Assembly (NCBI RefSeq): GCF_001518815.1
Contig: NZ_CP013987.1
Location: 4,672,501-4,736,500, forward strand
Length of the DNA stretch: 64,000 bases
Source of the DNA: Pseudomonas oryzihabitans
GTDB lineage: Bacteria; Pseudomonadota; Gammaproteobacteria; Pseudomonadales; Pseudomonadaceae
Direction of reading: 5' to 3'
Both the position numbers and the translations under genes were made by a program. Position 1 is the first letter of the stretch, and every line of letters begins with the position of its first letter. Positions 9,095 through 17,629 of the stretch are shown piece after piece. The notes under the pieces were generated by a model. The model worked only from the letters and a program-made list of their open reading frames with translations, had not been told where the DNA came from and did not search any database.

Positions 9095-10066
9095 TCAGTA
9101 GCCCAGGGTCTTCAACGCCTGCTGCACCACCGGGGCCGGCAAGGGAATGTAGCCATCCTTGACCACGGCCTCCTGCCCCTTGCGCGAGAGGATCAGCCGC
9201 AGGAATTCCCCTTCCAGGGGGTCGAGCGGGCGATTGGGCGCCTTGTTCACATAGACGTAGAGATAGCGCGCCAGGGGATAGCGCCCGGACAGGGTGTTTT
9301 CCTGGTTGTCCTCGACGTAGTCGGTGGTGCCTTGCCGGGCCAGGGCCACGGTGTGGACGCTGGCGGTCTGGTAGCCGATGCCGGAGTAGCCGATGCCACC
9401 GAGGGACTGGCTGATGGCCTGGACCACCGAGGCCGACCCGGGCTGTTCGTTGACGTTGGCGCGGAAGTCGCCACGGCACAGCGCCGCTTCCTTGAAATAG
9501 CCGTAGGTGCCCGACACCGAATTGCGACCGAATCGCTGGATCGGCCGCTTGGCCCAGTCACCGGTCAGCCCCAGGTCACCCCAGGTCTTGAGTTCGCGCG
9601 GGCCACCGCAGAGGCGGGTGCTGGAAAAGATCGCATCGACCTGCTCCAGGGTCAGCTGGCGCAGCGGGTTGTCCTTGTTGACGAAGATCGCCAGGGCATC
9701 GATGGCTACCGGCACCGCGGTGGGCTGGTAGCCGAAACGCTGCTCGAAGGCCTGCAACTCGGCGTCCTTCATCTTGCGACTCATGGGGCCGATGCTGGCC
9801 GTGCCCTCGATGAGCGCCGGCGGCGCGGTGGACGAGCCGGCCGCCTGGATCTGGATGTTGAGGTTGGGATACTCGCGCTTGTAGCTCTCGGCCCAGAGCG
9901 TCACCAGGTTGGCCAGGGTGTCGGAACCCACGCTCGACAGATTGCCGGAGACCCCGCTCACCTTCTGGTAGTCGGGGATGGCCGGGTCGACGCCCTCGGC
10001 CCGAGCGGTCGTGCCACTCAGCGCCAGAGCGAGCGCCACAGCGGTCAGCGGACCTTTGACGTACAT
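9095..10066 (-). CDS. pstS: Periplasmic phosphate-binding protein PstS
   Basis: 323 residues. The signal peptide covers residues 1-23 (cut near ARAEG). The mature protein shows PstS/PBP-like features: [16 protein letters not shown] near the N-terminus, [14 protein letters not shown], and [12 protein letters not shown], which supply phosphate-binding main-chain and Ser/Thr contacts in the family. It delivers phosphate to PstCAB. It has its own Pho-box promoter and is separated from pstC by 94 bases holding a second promoter, so pstS can be made in excess over the membrane complex. Confidence 0.96.
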   Translation of the reverse strand: MYVKGPLTAVALALALSGTTARAEGVDPAIPDYQKVSGVSGNLSSVGSDTLANLVTLWAESYKREYPNLNIQIQAAGSSTAPPALIEGTASIGPMSRKMKDAELQAFEQRFGYQPTAVPVAIDALAIFVNKDNPLRQLTLEQVDAIFSSTRLCGGPRELKTWGDLGLTGDWAKRPIQRFGRNSVSGTYGYFKEAALCRGDFRANVNEQPGSASVVQAISQSLGGIGYSGIGYQTASVHTVALARQGTTDYVEDNQENTLSGRYPLARYLYVYVNKAPNRPLDPLEGEFLRLILSRKGQEAVVKDGYIPLPAPVVQQALKTLGY

Positions 10067-10128
10067 GCCGGATTCCTCGCGGGGATGGGAGACGGGCCTG
10101 GGCCGCCGACGCTCAGGCGCAAGCGGGC

Positions 10129-10162
10129 ACTCTAGGCGGGCATTGTGACGGATTTATGAGAG
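10129..10162 (-). promoter_or_regulatory. Pho box and -10 element of pstS
   Basis: Minus-strand 10162 to 10145 reads CTCTCATAAATCCGTCAC, an excellent match to the PhoB box CTGTCAT-A(A/T)A(A/T)-CTGTCAC. Ten bases downstream lies TAGAGT (10134-10129) as -10, giving a transcript start near 10122 and a leader of about 56 bases before the pstS ATG. Confidence 0.88.
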
Positions 10163-10282
10163 AGCGCCAGCCGCACTCGGCGCTTCGACTAGGCTGCAAG
10201 GACGCCGCTTCCTGCACCAGGCTGGCGCAGGCAGCGACCACTCGTCCGGCGCCAGGGCTCTGCCTTGCGACTCTCGCGTACC

Positions 10283-10297
10283 GGACCATCATTTGCA
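10283..10297 (+). promoter_or_regulatory. Candidate sigma54 (-24/-12) promoter of the MHS transporter operon
   Basis: GG at 10283-10284 and GC at 10295-10296 are separated by exactly 10 bases, with a strong -12 element (TTTGCA). The -24 element (CGGACC) is a weaker match to TGGCAC. The predicted start is about 10308, 26 bases before the ATG. Sigma54 control fits an organic- or amino-acid uptake gene but is an inference. Confidence 0.45.
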
Positions 10298-10333
10298 TAG
10301 CTACGCATTCATCTCAGTGCAGAGGAACGCACC

Positions 10334-11632
10334 ATGGCCCAGGCTCTTCCGACGTCCTCCACCCCGGCCGCTCAGGCAACCACCGCCCCGCCCTCGCGCG
10401 CCAAGCTGATCGCCGCGGCCAGCCTCGGCAACGGCCTGGAGATGTTCGACTTCACGGTGTTCAGCTTTTTCGCCGCCATCATCGGCCAGCTCTATTTCCC
10501 CTCGGATACCCCCTACGGCTCCCTGCTGATGGCGGTCGGGGTCTTTGGCGTCGGCTTCGTCATGCGGCCGCTGGGCAGCATGGTGCTGGGCGCCTATGCC
10601 GACCGTCACGGCCGCAAGCAGGCCATGCTGCTGACCATCTCCCTGATGGGCCTGGGCAGCGCCCTGATCGCCTTTACCCCGACCCACGCCCAGATCGGCC
10701 TCGCCGCACCGCTGATCCTGCTCCTGGGGCGCCTACTGCAGGGCTTTTCCGCCGGCGGCGAGATAGGCGCCGCCACCACCCTGCTGCTGGAATCGGCCAG
10801 CCCCGGCCGGCGCGGCTTCCATGTCAGCTGGCAGGTGATCAGCCAGGGCGGCAGTGCCCTGCTCGGCGCCGCCTTGGGCGCCCTGCTCACCCGCAGCCTG
10901 TCCGAGGCCGAGCTGCACGCCTGGGGCTGGCGTATCCCCTTCCTGGTCGGGCTGCTGATCATCCCGGTCGGCCTCTATATCCGCCGCCAAGTGGTCGAGA
11001 CCTGGCGCGGCGCCGGCGCGGTCGAGGGCGGTCCGGTGCGCGCCTTCCTGCGCGAGCATCCGCGGCGCTTCGGCCTAGGTCTGTTGATCGTGATGTCGGC
11101 CACCCTGCTGACCTACCTGATGCAGTTCTACATGCCCACCTACATGACCCGCATCGTCGGCCTGCCGGCCACCAGCGCCTACCTGGCCGGGGTGGCCTCC
11201 AGCGCGGTACAGATGGCCGCCGCCCTGGCCGCCGGCCTGCTGCTGGACCGCTTCGGCCGCTACAAGCCGGTGGCCCTGGTCAGCCTGGCGGTGGCCCTGC
11301 TGGGCATCTACCCGGCCTTCGTCTGGTTGAACGACCCCACCACCCAGGGCCTGGCCTTCGCCGCTCGCTTCGTGGTGATCACCGCCATGAGCGTCAACAT
11401 GACCGCCGGTCTGCTGCTGATCCTCGCCGGATTGCCGCGGCCGGTGCGCGCCACGGGCCTGGCCATGACCTACGCCCTGGCGGTGACGTTGTTCGGCGGC
11501 ACCGCCCAGTTCATCGCCACCTGGCTGATCGAGGCCACCGGCAGCCCGCTCGCCCCGGCCTGGTACCTGATCGTCATGCTGCTGATAGGATGGCTGGCAT
11601 TGCTGAGCTATCCCGAACGCCACCTGGACTGA
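10334..11632 (+). CDS. MHS-family (metabolite:H+ symporter) MFS transporter
   Basis: 432-residue inner-membrane proton symporter with 12 predicted helices. The N-terminus LGNGLEMFDFTVFSFFA and the loop GAYADRHGRKQAML are typical of the citrate/dicarboxylate/betaine MHS branch; LLGRLLQGFSAGGEIGAATTLLLE is the helix 4-5 signature. The ATG has AGAGGAA at good spacing. An M20 hydrolase gene follows after 11 bases, so the pair probably imports a substrate and hydrolyses it. The exact substrate cannot be read from the sequence. Confidence 0.9.
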   Translation: MAQALPTSSTPAAQATTAPPSRAKLIAAASLGNGLEMFDFTVFSFFAAIIGQLYFPSDTPYGSLLMAVGVFGVGFVMRPLGSMVLGAYADRHGRKQAMLLTISLMGLGSALIAFTPTHAQIGLAAPLILLLGRLLQGFSAGGEIGAATTLLLESASPGRRGFHVSWQVISQGGSALLGAALGALLTRSLSEAELHAWGWRIPFLVGLLIIPVGLYIRRQVVETWRGAGAVEGGPVRAFLREHPRRFGLGLLIVMSATLLTYLMQFYMPTYMTRIVGLPATSAYLAGVASSAVQMAAALAAGLLLDRFGRYKPVALVSLAVALLGIYPAFVWLNDPTTQGLAFAARFVVITAMSVNMTAGLLLILAGLPRPVRATGLAMTYALAVTLFGGTAQFIATWLIEATGSPLAPAWYLIVMLLIGWLALLSYPERHLD

Positions 11633-11643
11633 GAGAGATCGCC

Positions 11644-12825
11644 ATGAGCCTTGCCACCGCTGCGGATCAAGACGCCACCGCCCGTCACATCGCCGGCTAC
11701 CTGCCGGAAATGGTCGCCCTGCGCCGCGACATCCACCGCCATCCCGAACTGGGCTACCAGGAGCAGCGCACCAGCGACCTGGTGGCTGCCGCCCTCGAAG
11801 GTTGGGGTTACGAAGTCCATCGCGGTCTGGGTGGTACCGGAGTGGTCGGTACCCTGCGCGCCGGCAGCGGCAGCAAGGTGCTGGGCATCCGCGCCGACAT
11901 GGACGCCCTGCCGATCCTGGAAACCACCGGGCTCGACTACGCCAGCCAGCACCCCGGACGCATGCACGCCTGCGGTCACGACGGCCACACCACCACCCTG
12001 CTCACCGCCGCCCGCTGCCTGGCCGAGACCCGCGCCTTCGACGGCACCCTGCACCTGATCTTCCAGCCAGCCGAGGAAGGCCTGGGCGGCGCCCTGAAGA
12101 TGATGCAGGACGGCCTCTTCGAGCTGTTCCCCTGCGACCAGGTATTCGGCCTGCACAACATGCCCGGCGTGCCCACCGGCAAGTTCTGCTTTGTCGACGG
12201 CGCCGCCATGGCCTCCTCGGATACCGCCCTGCTGCGCATCCGTGGCCAGGGCGGCCACGGCGCGGTACCGGACAAGGCCGTCGACCCCATCGTCGCCAGC
12301 GCGGCCACGGTGATGGCGCTGCAAACCGTGGTCTCGCGCAACGTGGCGCCGCTGGACACCGCGGTGGTCACCGTGGGCAGCATCCACGGCGGCGAGGCCT
12401 CCAACGTCATCCCCGACGCGGTGGAGATGAAGCTCACCATCCGCGCCTTCCAGGACAGCACCCGCGACCTGCTGGAGCAGCGCATCGGCGCCCTGGTGCG
12501 CGCCCAGGCGGAAAGCTTCGGCGCCACGGCCGAACTGGACTACCAGCGTGGCTATCCGGTGCTGGTCAACCATGACAGCCCCACCGCCTTCGCCCGCCAG
12601 GTGGCGGTCGAGCACTTCGGCGCCGAGGCCCTGCATCCCTTCGCGCCCATCCCGGCCAGCGAGGACTTCGCCTACATGCTGCAGCAGGTGCCCGGCTGCT
12701 ACCTGTTCGTCGGCAACGGGCCGAGCGCCAACCTGCACAACGCGGCCTACGACTTCAACGACGCCCTGCTGCCGGTGGGCGCGCGCTACTGGGTCAAGCT
12801 GACCGAGGCCTTCCTCACCGCCTGA
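11644..12825 (+). CDS. M20-family amidohydrolase (hippurate/N-acyl-amino-acid hydrolase type)
   Basis: 393-residue cytoplasmic metalloenzyme that cleaves an amide bond of an N-acylated amino acid. Metal ligands of the M20D group are visible: C110 and H112 (HACGHDGH), E144/E145 (PAEEG), H171 (GLHNMPG) and a C-terminal His (NLHNAAYDF). The lid domain contains GQGGHGAVPDKAVDP. The reading frame is open far upstream, but ATG at 11644 gives the family N-terminus (LRRDIHRHPELGYQE) and follows the transporter closely. Possible substrates include hippurate-like or indole-acetyl-amino-acid conjugates; I cannot choose between them. Confidence 0.9.
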   Translation: MSLATAADQDATARHIAGYLPEMVALRRDIHRHPELGYQEQRTSDLVAAALEGWGYEVHRGLGGTGVVGTLRAGSGSKVLGIRADMDALPILETTGLDYASQHPGRMHACGHDGHTTTLLTAARCLAETRAFDGTLHLIFQPAEEGLGGALKMMQDGLFELFPCDQVFGLHNMPGVPTGKFCFVDGAAMASSDTALLRIRGQGGHGAVPDKAVDPIVASAATVMALQTVVSRNVAPLDTAVVTVGSIHGGEASNVIPDAVEMKLTIRAFQDSTRDLLEQRIGALVRAQAESFGATAELDYQRGYPVLVNHDSPTAFARQVAVEHFGAEALHPFAPIPASEDFAYMLQQVPGCYLFVGNGPSANLHNAAYDFNDALLPVGARYWVKLTEAFLTA

Positions 12826-12835
12826 GGCGCCGCCC

Positions 12836-12864
12836 CGCCGGCACCCTCACCCAGGGTGCCGGCG
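12836..12864 (+). terminator. Hairpin after the M20 hydrolase gene
   Basis: Perfect 12-base arms CGCCGGCACCCT (12836-12847) and AGGGTGCCGGCG (12853-12864) with a 5-base loop, just after the stop codon. No U-run follows, so it could be a transcript-stabilising hairpin rather than an intrinsic terminator. Confidence 0.55.
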
Positions 12865-12926
12865 ACGGAATCTTCACGCGCGGGCCGCTAGACTGCAGGG
12901 TCATCCCCCAACCTCGAGAGGTCGCC

Positions 12927-13793
12927 ATGCGACGTGTTTCGCGCCTGGGCTGGCGCCAGGGTCTGGCGCTGGGTGTCGTTGTGCTGGCCGCGGGCTTCGC
13001 CTATCCGGCCTGGCGGCATTTCCATCCGGTGAGTGCCGCCGCGGGCTGGAGCTACCGGGAATTCGCCGCCGACATCCCCATGGTCAGTGCCCTGGCCGTG
13101 GATGCCGATGGCAGCCTGTTCGTCACCCAGGAGTTCTCCAGTCGCCGCGGCAGCCTGCTGCGCCTGCTGGCCAATGGCGAGCGCCAGCCGGTGCTGGGCG
13201 AGCTGTCCAAGCCGGATGGCCTGGTGATGTTCCAGGGCGGTCTGGTGGTCAGCCAGGAAGGCGGTCCGCTGCCGGTGTTTCTCCTGCGCGACGGGCATCG
13301 CGACGCCCTGTTCGACGGTAACGATGTCGAGGGCGTCGCCACCGATGGCCAGACCCTCTATGCCATCGAGGACCTGCCGCGCGGGCGTCTGCTCAGCTAC
13401 GACCCGGTACAGCGACGCCTGGCGGTGCTGCGCGAGGGCCTGGAAGAAGGCGAAGGGGTGGCGCGCTGCCCGGATGGCCGGCTGTTCTATACCGAAAAGG
13501 CCAAGGGCTGGGTCAAGCAGTGGCAACCCGGGGGTGCAGACACCCTGGTCGCCACGGGCCTCGACGCCCCCGGTTTCGTGCAGTGCTCGGCCGATGGCCT
13601 GTGGATCACCGAGGATGCCACCCACGGCGCCCGGGTGCTGCTGGTCGAGCCCGACGGCCACCTGGTCACGGTGCTCTCGCACCTGCGCTCGGCGCAGACC
13701 CTGATCCGCCGTGGCGACGGCCACTATCTGGTCGCCGAGCAGGGGCGCAACCGGATCCTGGAGTTCTCTCGAGAAGCTGGAGCCGACCGCTAG
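12927..13793 (+). CDS. Membrane-anchored SMP-30/NHL-type beta-propeller protein
   Basis: 288 residues, not assigned to a named gene. Residues about 8-27 form a signal anchor. The rest has repeated propeller-like motifs of the type ALAVDADGSLFVTQE, GVATDGQTLYAIED, GVARCPDGRLFYTEK and QCSADGLWITEDATHG, about six blades. SMP-30/gluconolactonase-like propellers are often lactonases or simple binding folds; catalytic metal ligands could not be confirmed. The ATG is preceded by GAGAGG. It converges on the arn operon and shares a bidirectional hairpin at its stop. Confidence 0.65.
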   Translation: MRRVSRLGWRQGLALGVVVLAAGFAYPAWRHFHPVSAAAGWSYREFAADIPMVSALAVDADGSLFVTQEFSSRRGSLLRLLANGERQPVLGELSKPDGLVMFQGGLVVSQEGGPLPVFLLRDGHRDALFDGNDVEGVATDGQTLYAIEDLPRGRLLSYDPVQRRLAVLREGLEEGEGVARCPDGRLFYTEKAKGWVKQWQPGGADTLVATGLDAPGFVQCSADGLWITEDATHGARVLLVEPDGHLVTVLSHLRSAQTLIRRGDGHYLVAEQGRNRILEFSREAGADR

Positions 13794-13808
13794 GGCGATC
13801 GGCTCCAG
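13777..13808. terminator. Bidirectional hairpin between convergent genes
   Basis: 10-base perfect arms (CTGGAGCCGA at 13777-13786, TCGGCTCCAG at 13799-13808) with a 12-base loop containing the propeller gene stop codon. It lies 5 bases from the end of the arn operon, so it may end transcription from both sides. There is no clear T-run on either strand. Confidence 0.5.
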
Positions 13809-13813
13809 GGGCC

Positions 13814-15496
13814 TCAGGGCAGGCGATACACCAGGCAGGGATTGCCGTTGAGATGGCGGCCCAGCACCGGGGTCAGGTCGGCCAAGGGGGTGCCGGCCAG
13901 CAGGCCGCGGTCGTCGCGGGCCAGGATGATCCAGGCGCCGGACGGCAGGTGCGCCAGGTCCGCGACCTGGGGCCGAGCGATGAAGATCGGCTGCTCGTCA
14001 TGGTCCAGGTTCATCATGTAGCGGATCGCCCAGCTGTCCTGGCCGAGGCCGAAGAACACCAGCGGACCCGGCTGCTGCTGACGCAGGCCTTCCACCTGCT
14101 GGACGAAGCCGCGGGTGTCGTACTGCAGGTCCTGCGCCGGCTCCACCACCGCGACCAGCATCAGCCACTGGGCGGCCAGCGCCAGGGCGCTCAGGGCCAG
14201 CAGCTGGCGGCTACCGGTCAGCCGACGCCAGCCGACCAGGGCGGCGATCTGCAGGGCGACGAAGACCGGCACCAGCAGCACCAGGGAGACGTCCGGCCAG
14301 TAGCCGTGGCGCTGCCAGAGGTGACGGCAGACCAGCATGGCGATCAGGGCGAGCCCCGGCAGGGCCAGTACCAGCGCCGTGTAGAGCGGCGCGACCCGGC
14401 GGAACCAGCTCTCCGCACGCAGCAGGCCATGGGCGGCGATGGCGGCCAGGAAGGGCACCATGGGCACCACATAATAGGCCCGCTTGAAGTGCGGGATGGA
14501 CAGCCCGATCAGGATCAGCAGGCCACTGCCGGCGAGTCCCAGCAGCAGACGACGCTGGGCGGTGTGTGGCCAGCTCAGCAGGCGGCGGCGCTCGGCGATC
14601 AGCACCAGCAGCGCCAGGGGCAGCACCGGCAGATAGCGATACAGACCCAGTTGCAGATAGAACCAGAACGGCTTGCCGCTCTCGTCCAGCCGGCCGGTGA
14701 CCTGCATGTGCCAGACCTCGGCGGCGAAATCCGCGCCGCCTTCATGGTGGGCCAGCTGGATCAGCGTCCACCAGCCCAGGACGAGCAGGGCCAGACCGGC
14801 CAGGCCATAGCCAAACAGGCGTTGCAGGGCGAAGGTGCGGCGCGCCGGCTCGCCCCAGGCCACCACCAGCCAGTAGAGACAGACCACGCCGCAGGGCTCG
14901 ATCAGCCCGAGCGGGCCACGGATGGCGAAGCCCAGGGCGAACAGCGGCAGCACCAGCAGCCGGCGCAGCGGACGACCGTCGCGGTCGGCGCTGTGCATCA
15001 GATAGAAGCAGGCCAGCACCACCAGGGCGACCAGCTGGTCGAGGCAGACCGCGCGGGCCTTTTCCAGCCACTGTGGGGTCAGGGCCACCAGCAGCACCGT
15101 GAGCAGCGCCCAGGTGCGGCGGGTGTCGGCCAGCAGCCGATAGGTCAGCGCCAGCACGCCGGCCGAGGCCAGGGCCGTGGGCAGGACATTCGCCAGGTGA
15201 TTGGGCGCGCCGATCACCCGCGCCGCCAGCCAGCTCAGCCAGGTGGCAGTGCCGGGATAGTCCGGATAGGGCTGGCCGTAGGTGGTGGCGAAAAAGGATG
15301 GACCATGGCGGAACATCTCGCCGAGAAACACCGCCCAGCGGCCGTCGAAGCCCTGGGGCGCCTGGTTCCAGATGCCGAGGGTGAACATCAGGGTGGCGAC
15401 CAGTCCGAGCAGCAGGCTTTCACGGCGCAGGCGACTGGCCGCCGGCAGCGTGGCCATGGGCGCGCTGCGTGGGGTCAGGGGCATGGGCGAGACCAT
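13814..15496 (-). CDS. GT39/PMT-like membrane glycosyltransferase at the end of the arn operon
   Basis: 560-residue polytopic inner-membrane protein, about 11-13 predicted helices. The first periplasmic loop has FDGRWAVFLGEMFRHG, with the conserved acidic residue of polyprenyl-phosphate-sugar transferases such as ArnT (compare DESRYA in arnT here). Family members move a sugar from a lipid carrier onto a periplasmic acceptor. The start ATG (15496) overlaps the ugd stop by one base (TGATG), so it is translationally coupled to the arn operon; a second ATG at 15484 is possible. It is not part of the canonical arnBCADTEF-ugd set. Acceptor and sugar are unknown. Confidence 0.75.
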   Translation of the reverse strand: MVSPMPLTPRSAPMATLPAASRLRRESLLLGLVATLMFTLGIWNQAPQGFDGRWAVFLGEMFRHGPSFFATTYGQPYPDYPGTATWLSWLAARVIGAPNHLANVLPTALASAGVLALTYRLLADTRRTWALLTVLLVALTPQWLEKARAVCLDQLVALVVLACFYLMHSADRDGRPLRRLLVLPLFALGFAIRGPLGLIEPCGVVCLYWLVVAWGEPARRTFALQRLFGYGLAGLALLVLGWWTLIQLAHHEGGADFAAEVWHMQVTGRLDESGKPFWFYLQLGLYRYLPVLPLALLVLIAERRRLLSWPHTAQRRLLLGLAGSGLLILIGLSIPHFKRAYYVVPMVPFLAAIAAHGLLRAESWFRRVAPLYTALVLALPGLALIAMLVCRHLWQRHGYWPDVSLVLLVPVFVALQIAALVGWRRLTGSRQLLALSALALAAQWLMLVAVVEPAQDLQYDTRGFVQQVEGLRQQQPGPLVFFGLGQDSWAIRYMMNLDHDEQPIFIARPQVADLAHLPSGAWIILARDDRGLLAGTPLADLTPVLGRHLNGNPCLVYRLP

Positions 15497-16893
15497 CAGG
15501 CGGCATCCACGCGGCGGGCGACCTGGGGACCGCCCAGGGCGGCGCCACGACCGATGGCGAAGTATTCGATGCCGCGGCGCTCCATGCGCTCGGGATCGAA
15601 CAGGTTGCGGCCATCGAAGATCACCGGCTGGTTGAGCTGGCGGGCGATGAGGTCGAAGTCCGGTGCCTTGAACTGTTGCCACTCGGTGCAGATGACCAGG
15701 GCATCGGCACCGGCCAGGGCCGCCTCGGGGGTGCCCATCAGCGCCAGGCGCTCGTCATGGCCATAGAGGCGCTGGGCCTCGGCCATGGCCACCGGATCGA
15801 AGGCGCGCACCTTGGCGCCAGCAGCCCAGAGGGCTTCCATCAGCACCCGGCTGGGCGCATCGCGCATGTCGTCGGTGTTGGGCTTGAAGGCCAGGCCCCA
15901 GAGGGCGAAGGTGCGACCGCGCAGGTCACCGTCGAAGTAGGTGTTGATGCGCTCGAACAGCTTGGTCTTCTGGCGCACGTTGATGGCCTCCACGGCGCGC
16001 AGCAGATCCAGCTCCACGGCATTTTCTTCGCCGGTGCGGATCAGCGCCTGCAGGTCCTTGGGGAAGCAGGAGCCGCCGTAGCCGCAACCCGGGTAGATGA
16101 AGTGGTGGCCGATGCGCGGATCGGCGCCGATGGCCTGGCGCACCGCCTCGATGTCAGCGCCGACGTGCTCGGCGAGTTCAGCGATCTGGTTGATGAAGCT
16201 GATCTTGACTGCCAGCAGGCTATTGGCGGCGTACTTGGCCAGCTCGGCACTGCGCAGGTCCATGCACTGGATACGGTCATGGTTGCGGTTGAAGGGCGCA
16301 TAGAGTTCGCGCATCACGTCGCGGGCCACCGGCGAGTCGGTGCCCACCACGATGCGATCGGGCTTCTTGCAGTCGGCGATGGCGGCGCCTTCCTTGAGGA
16401 ATTCCGGGTTGGAGACCACCTCCACGTGCAGGGTGCGGCCCTCTTCGGCCAGCACCTCGTGGATCAGCGCGCGAACGCGGTCGCCGGTGCCCACCGGCAC
16501 GGTGGACTTGTTCACCACCAGCAGCGGATCGCGGGAGACCGGCTGGCCGATCAGCGGCTCGCGCCGCAGGCGGGCGATGGTCTCGGCCACGGCGAAGACG
16601 GCGGACAGATCGGCCGAGCCATCGGCGGCCGGCGGGGTGCCCACGGCGATGAATTGCACGGCGCCATGGGCCACGGCCTCGGCGGCCTCGTGGGTGAACA
16701 CCAGGCGACCGGCAGCCAGGTTGCTGCGCACCAGCTCTTCCAGACCCGGCTCGTAGAGGGTTACCTCGCCGCGCTTGAGCTTGTCGATCTTGGTGCGGTC
16801 GATGTCCATGCACACCACCTGGTGGCCGACTTCTGCCAGCACGGCGGCCTGCACCAGACCCACGTAGCCGATGCCGAAAACGCTGATGTTCAT
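15496..16893 (-). CDS. ugd: UDP-glucose 6-dehydrogenase
   Basis: Oxidises UDP-glucose to UDP-glucuronate, the precursor for 4-amino-4-deoxy-L-arabinose. 465 residues. The NAD-binding motif is at the very N-terminus (ISVFGIGYVGLVQA), the catalytic cysteine is in YPGCGYGGSCFPKD, and the central KISFINQIAEL helix and C-terminal UDP-binding domain are intact. The ATG at 16893 forms an ATGA overlap with the arnF stop, so the long upstream extension of the frame is not coding. In pseudomonads this gene (pmrE) closes the arn operon, as here. Confidence 0.95.
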   Translation of the reverse strand: MNISVFGIGYVGLVQAAVLAEVGHQVVCMDIDRTKIDKLKRGEVTLYEPGLEELVRSNLAAGRLVFTHEAAEAVAHGAVQFIAVGTPPAADGSADLSAVFAVAETIARLRREPLIGQPVSRDPLLVVNKSTVPVGTGDRVRALIHEVLAEEGRTLHVEVVSNPEFLKEGAAIADCKKPDRIVVGTDSPVARDVMRELYAPFNRNHDRIQCMDLRSAELAKYAANSLLAVKISFINQIAELAEHVGADIEAVRQAIGADPRIGHHFIYPGCGYGGSCFPKDLQALIRTGEENAVELDLLRAVEAINVRQKTKLFERINTYFDGDLRGRTFALWGLAFKPNTDDMRDAPSRVLMEALWAAGAKVRAFDPVAMAEAQRLYGHDERLALMGTPEAALAGADALVICTEWQQFKAPDFDLIARQLNQPVIFDGRNLFDPERMERRGIEYFAIGRGAALGGPQVARRVDAA

Positions 16894-17291
16894 AGGGTAT
16901 TCCTCAGGGTGGGAGTGGCGCTGGCCCGTGGCCCGCCGACAAGGGCGACGCCGGCCACGACCAGCGCGACGCCCAGGGTTTTCCAGGGGGTGAAGGATTC
17001 GGCGGCGCCTGGCAGCCAGGCCGCGCCGAGGTGGACGAACACATAGGAGAGGCCCAGCGCTGCATAGGCGCGGCCCAGCGGCAGGCGCGCCAGGGCCGCC
17101 AGCCAGGCCAGCAGCGACAGGCCATAGCAGAGGATGCCCAGGGCCAGCAGCAGACCGGCCGCGCCGAACAGCGCCGACGGCGTGCTCAGCCACGTGGCCA
17201 TCGCCGGCAGCCGCACCAGGGCGGCGCGCAGGGACAGTTGCGCGAGGGTGGTGAGCAGGATGCTCAGGCCGAGCGGGAACAGGCCGTTCAT
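16890..17291 (-). CDS. arnF: Aminoarabinose-lipid flippase subunit ArnF
   Basis: 133-residue small multidrug-resistance-like membrane protein with four helices (MNGLFPLGLSILLTTLAQ onward). With ArnE it is proposed to flip undecaprenyl-phosphate-L-Ara4N to the periplasm. It overlaps arnE upstream and ugd downstream by ATGA junctions. The assignment rests on operon position and EamA/SMR-like topology, since such small proteins diverge quickly. Confidence 0.88.
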   Translation of the reverse strand: MNGLFPLGLSILLTTLAQLSLRAALVRLPAMATWLSTPSALFGAAGLLLALGILCYGLSLLAWLAALARLPLGRAYAALGLSYVFVHLGAAWLPGAAESFTPWKTLGVALVVAGVALVGGPRASATPTLRNTL

Positions 17292-17629
17292 GCCTGGCCC
17301 CCCAGCAGCGCGGCGCCGGCGACGATGCAAAGGCAGCCGCACCAGGCGCGGGCATCCACCCTCTCGCCAAACACCAGCCGGGCCAGCAGGGTCACCGCCA
17401 GGGTGTTGAGCGAGAGCAAGGGATAGGCGACGCCCACCGGCACCCGCTGCAGCACCGCGCACCAGACCAGCAGAGCCACGCCCAGGCAGACCAGCGCGCC
17501 CCACAGCCAGGGCGAACGCAGTCGCGCGGCCAGGGCACCGCCCGCAGCCACCGCGCGCTTCTGGCCCAGTTGGCCGGCGCTGGTGAGCAGGATCACCAGG
17601 GCGATCAGCAGGCCGTCGACGGCGCTCAT
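17288..17629 (-). CDS. arnE: Aminoarabinose-lipid flippase subunit ArnE
   Basis: 113 residues, four hydrophobic helices, with the SMR/EamA motif GVAYPLLSLNTLAVTLLARLVFGE. Partner of ArnF. It is joined to arnT and arnF by 4-base ATGA overlaps. Size and position match the arn operon of P. aeruginosa. Confidence 0.9.
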   Translation of the reverse strand: MSAVDGLLIALVILLTSAGQLGQKRAVAAGGALAARLRSPWLWGALVCLGVALLVWCAVLQRVPVGVAYPLLSLNTLAVTLLARLVFGERVDARAWCGCLCIVAGAALLGGQA

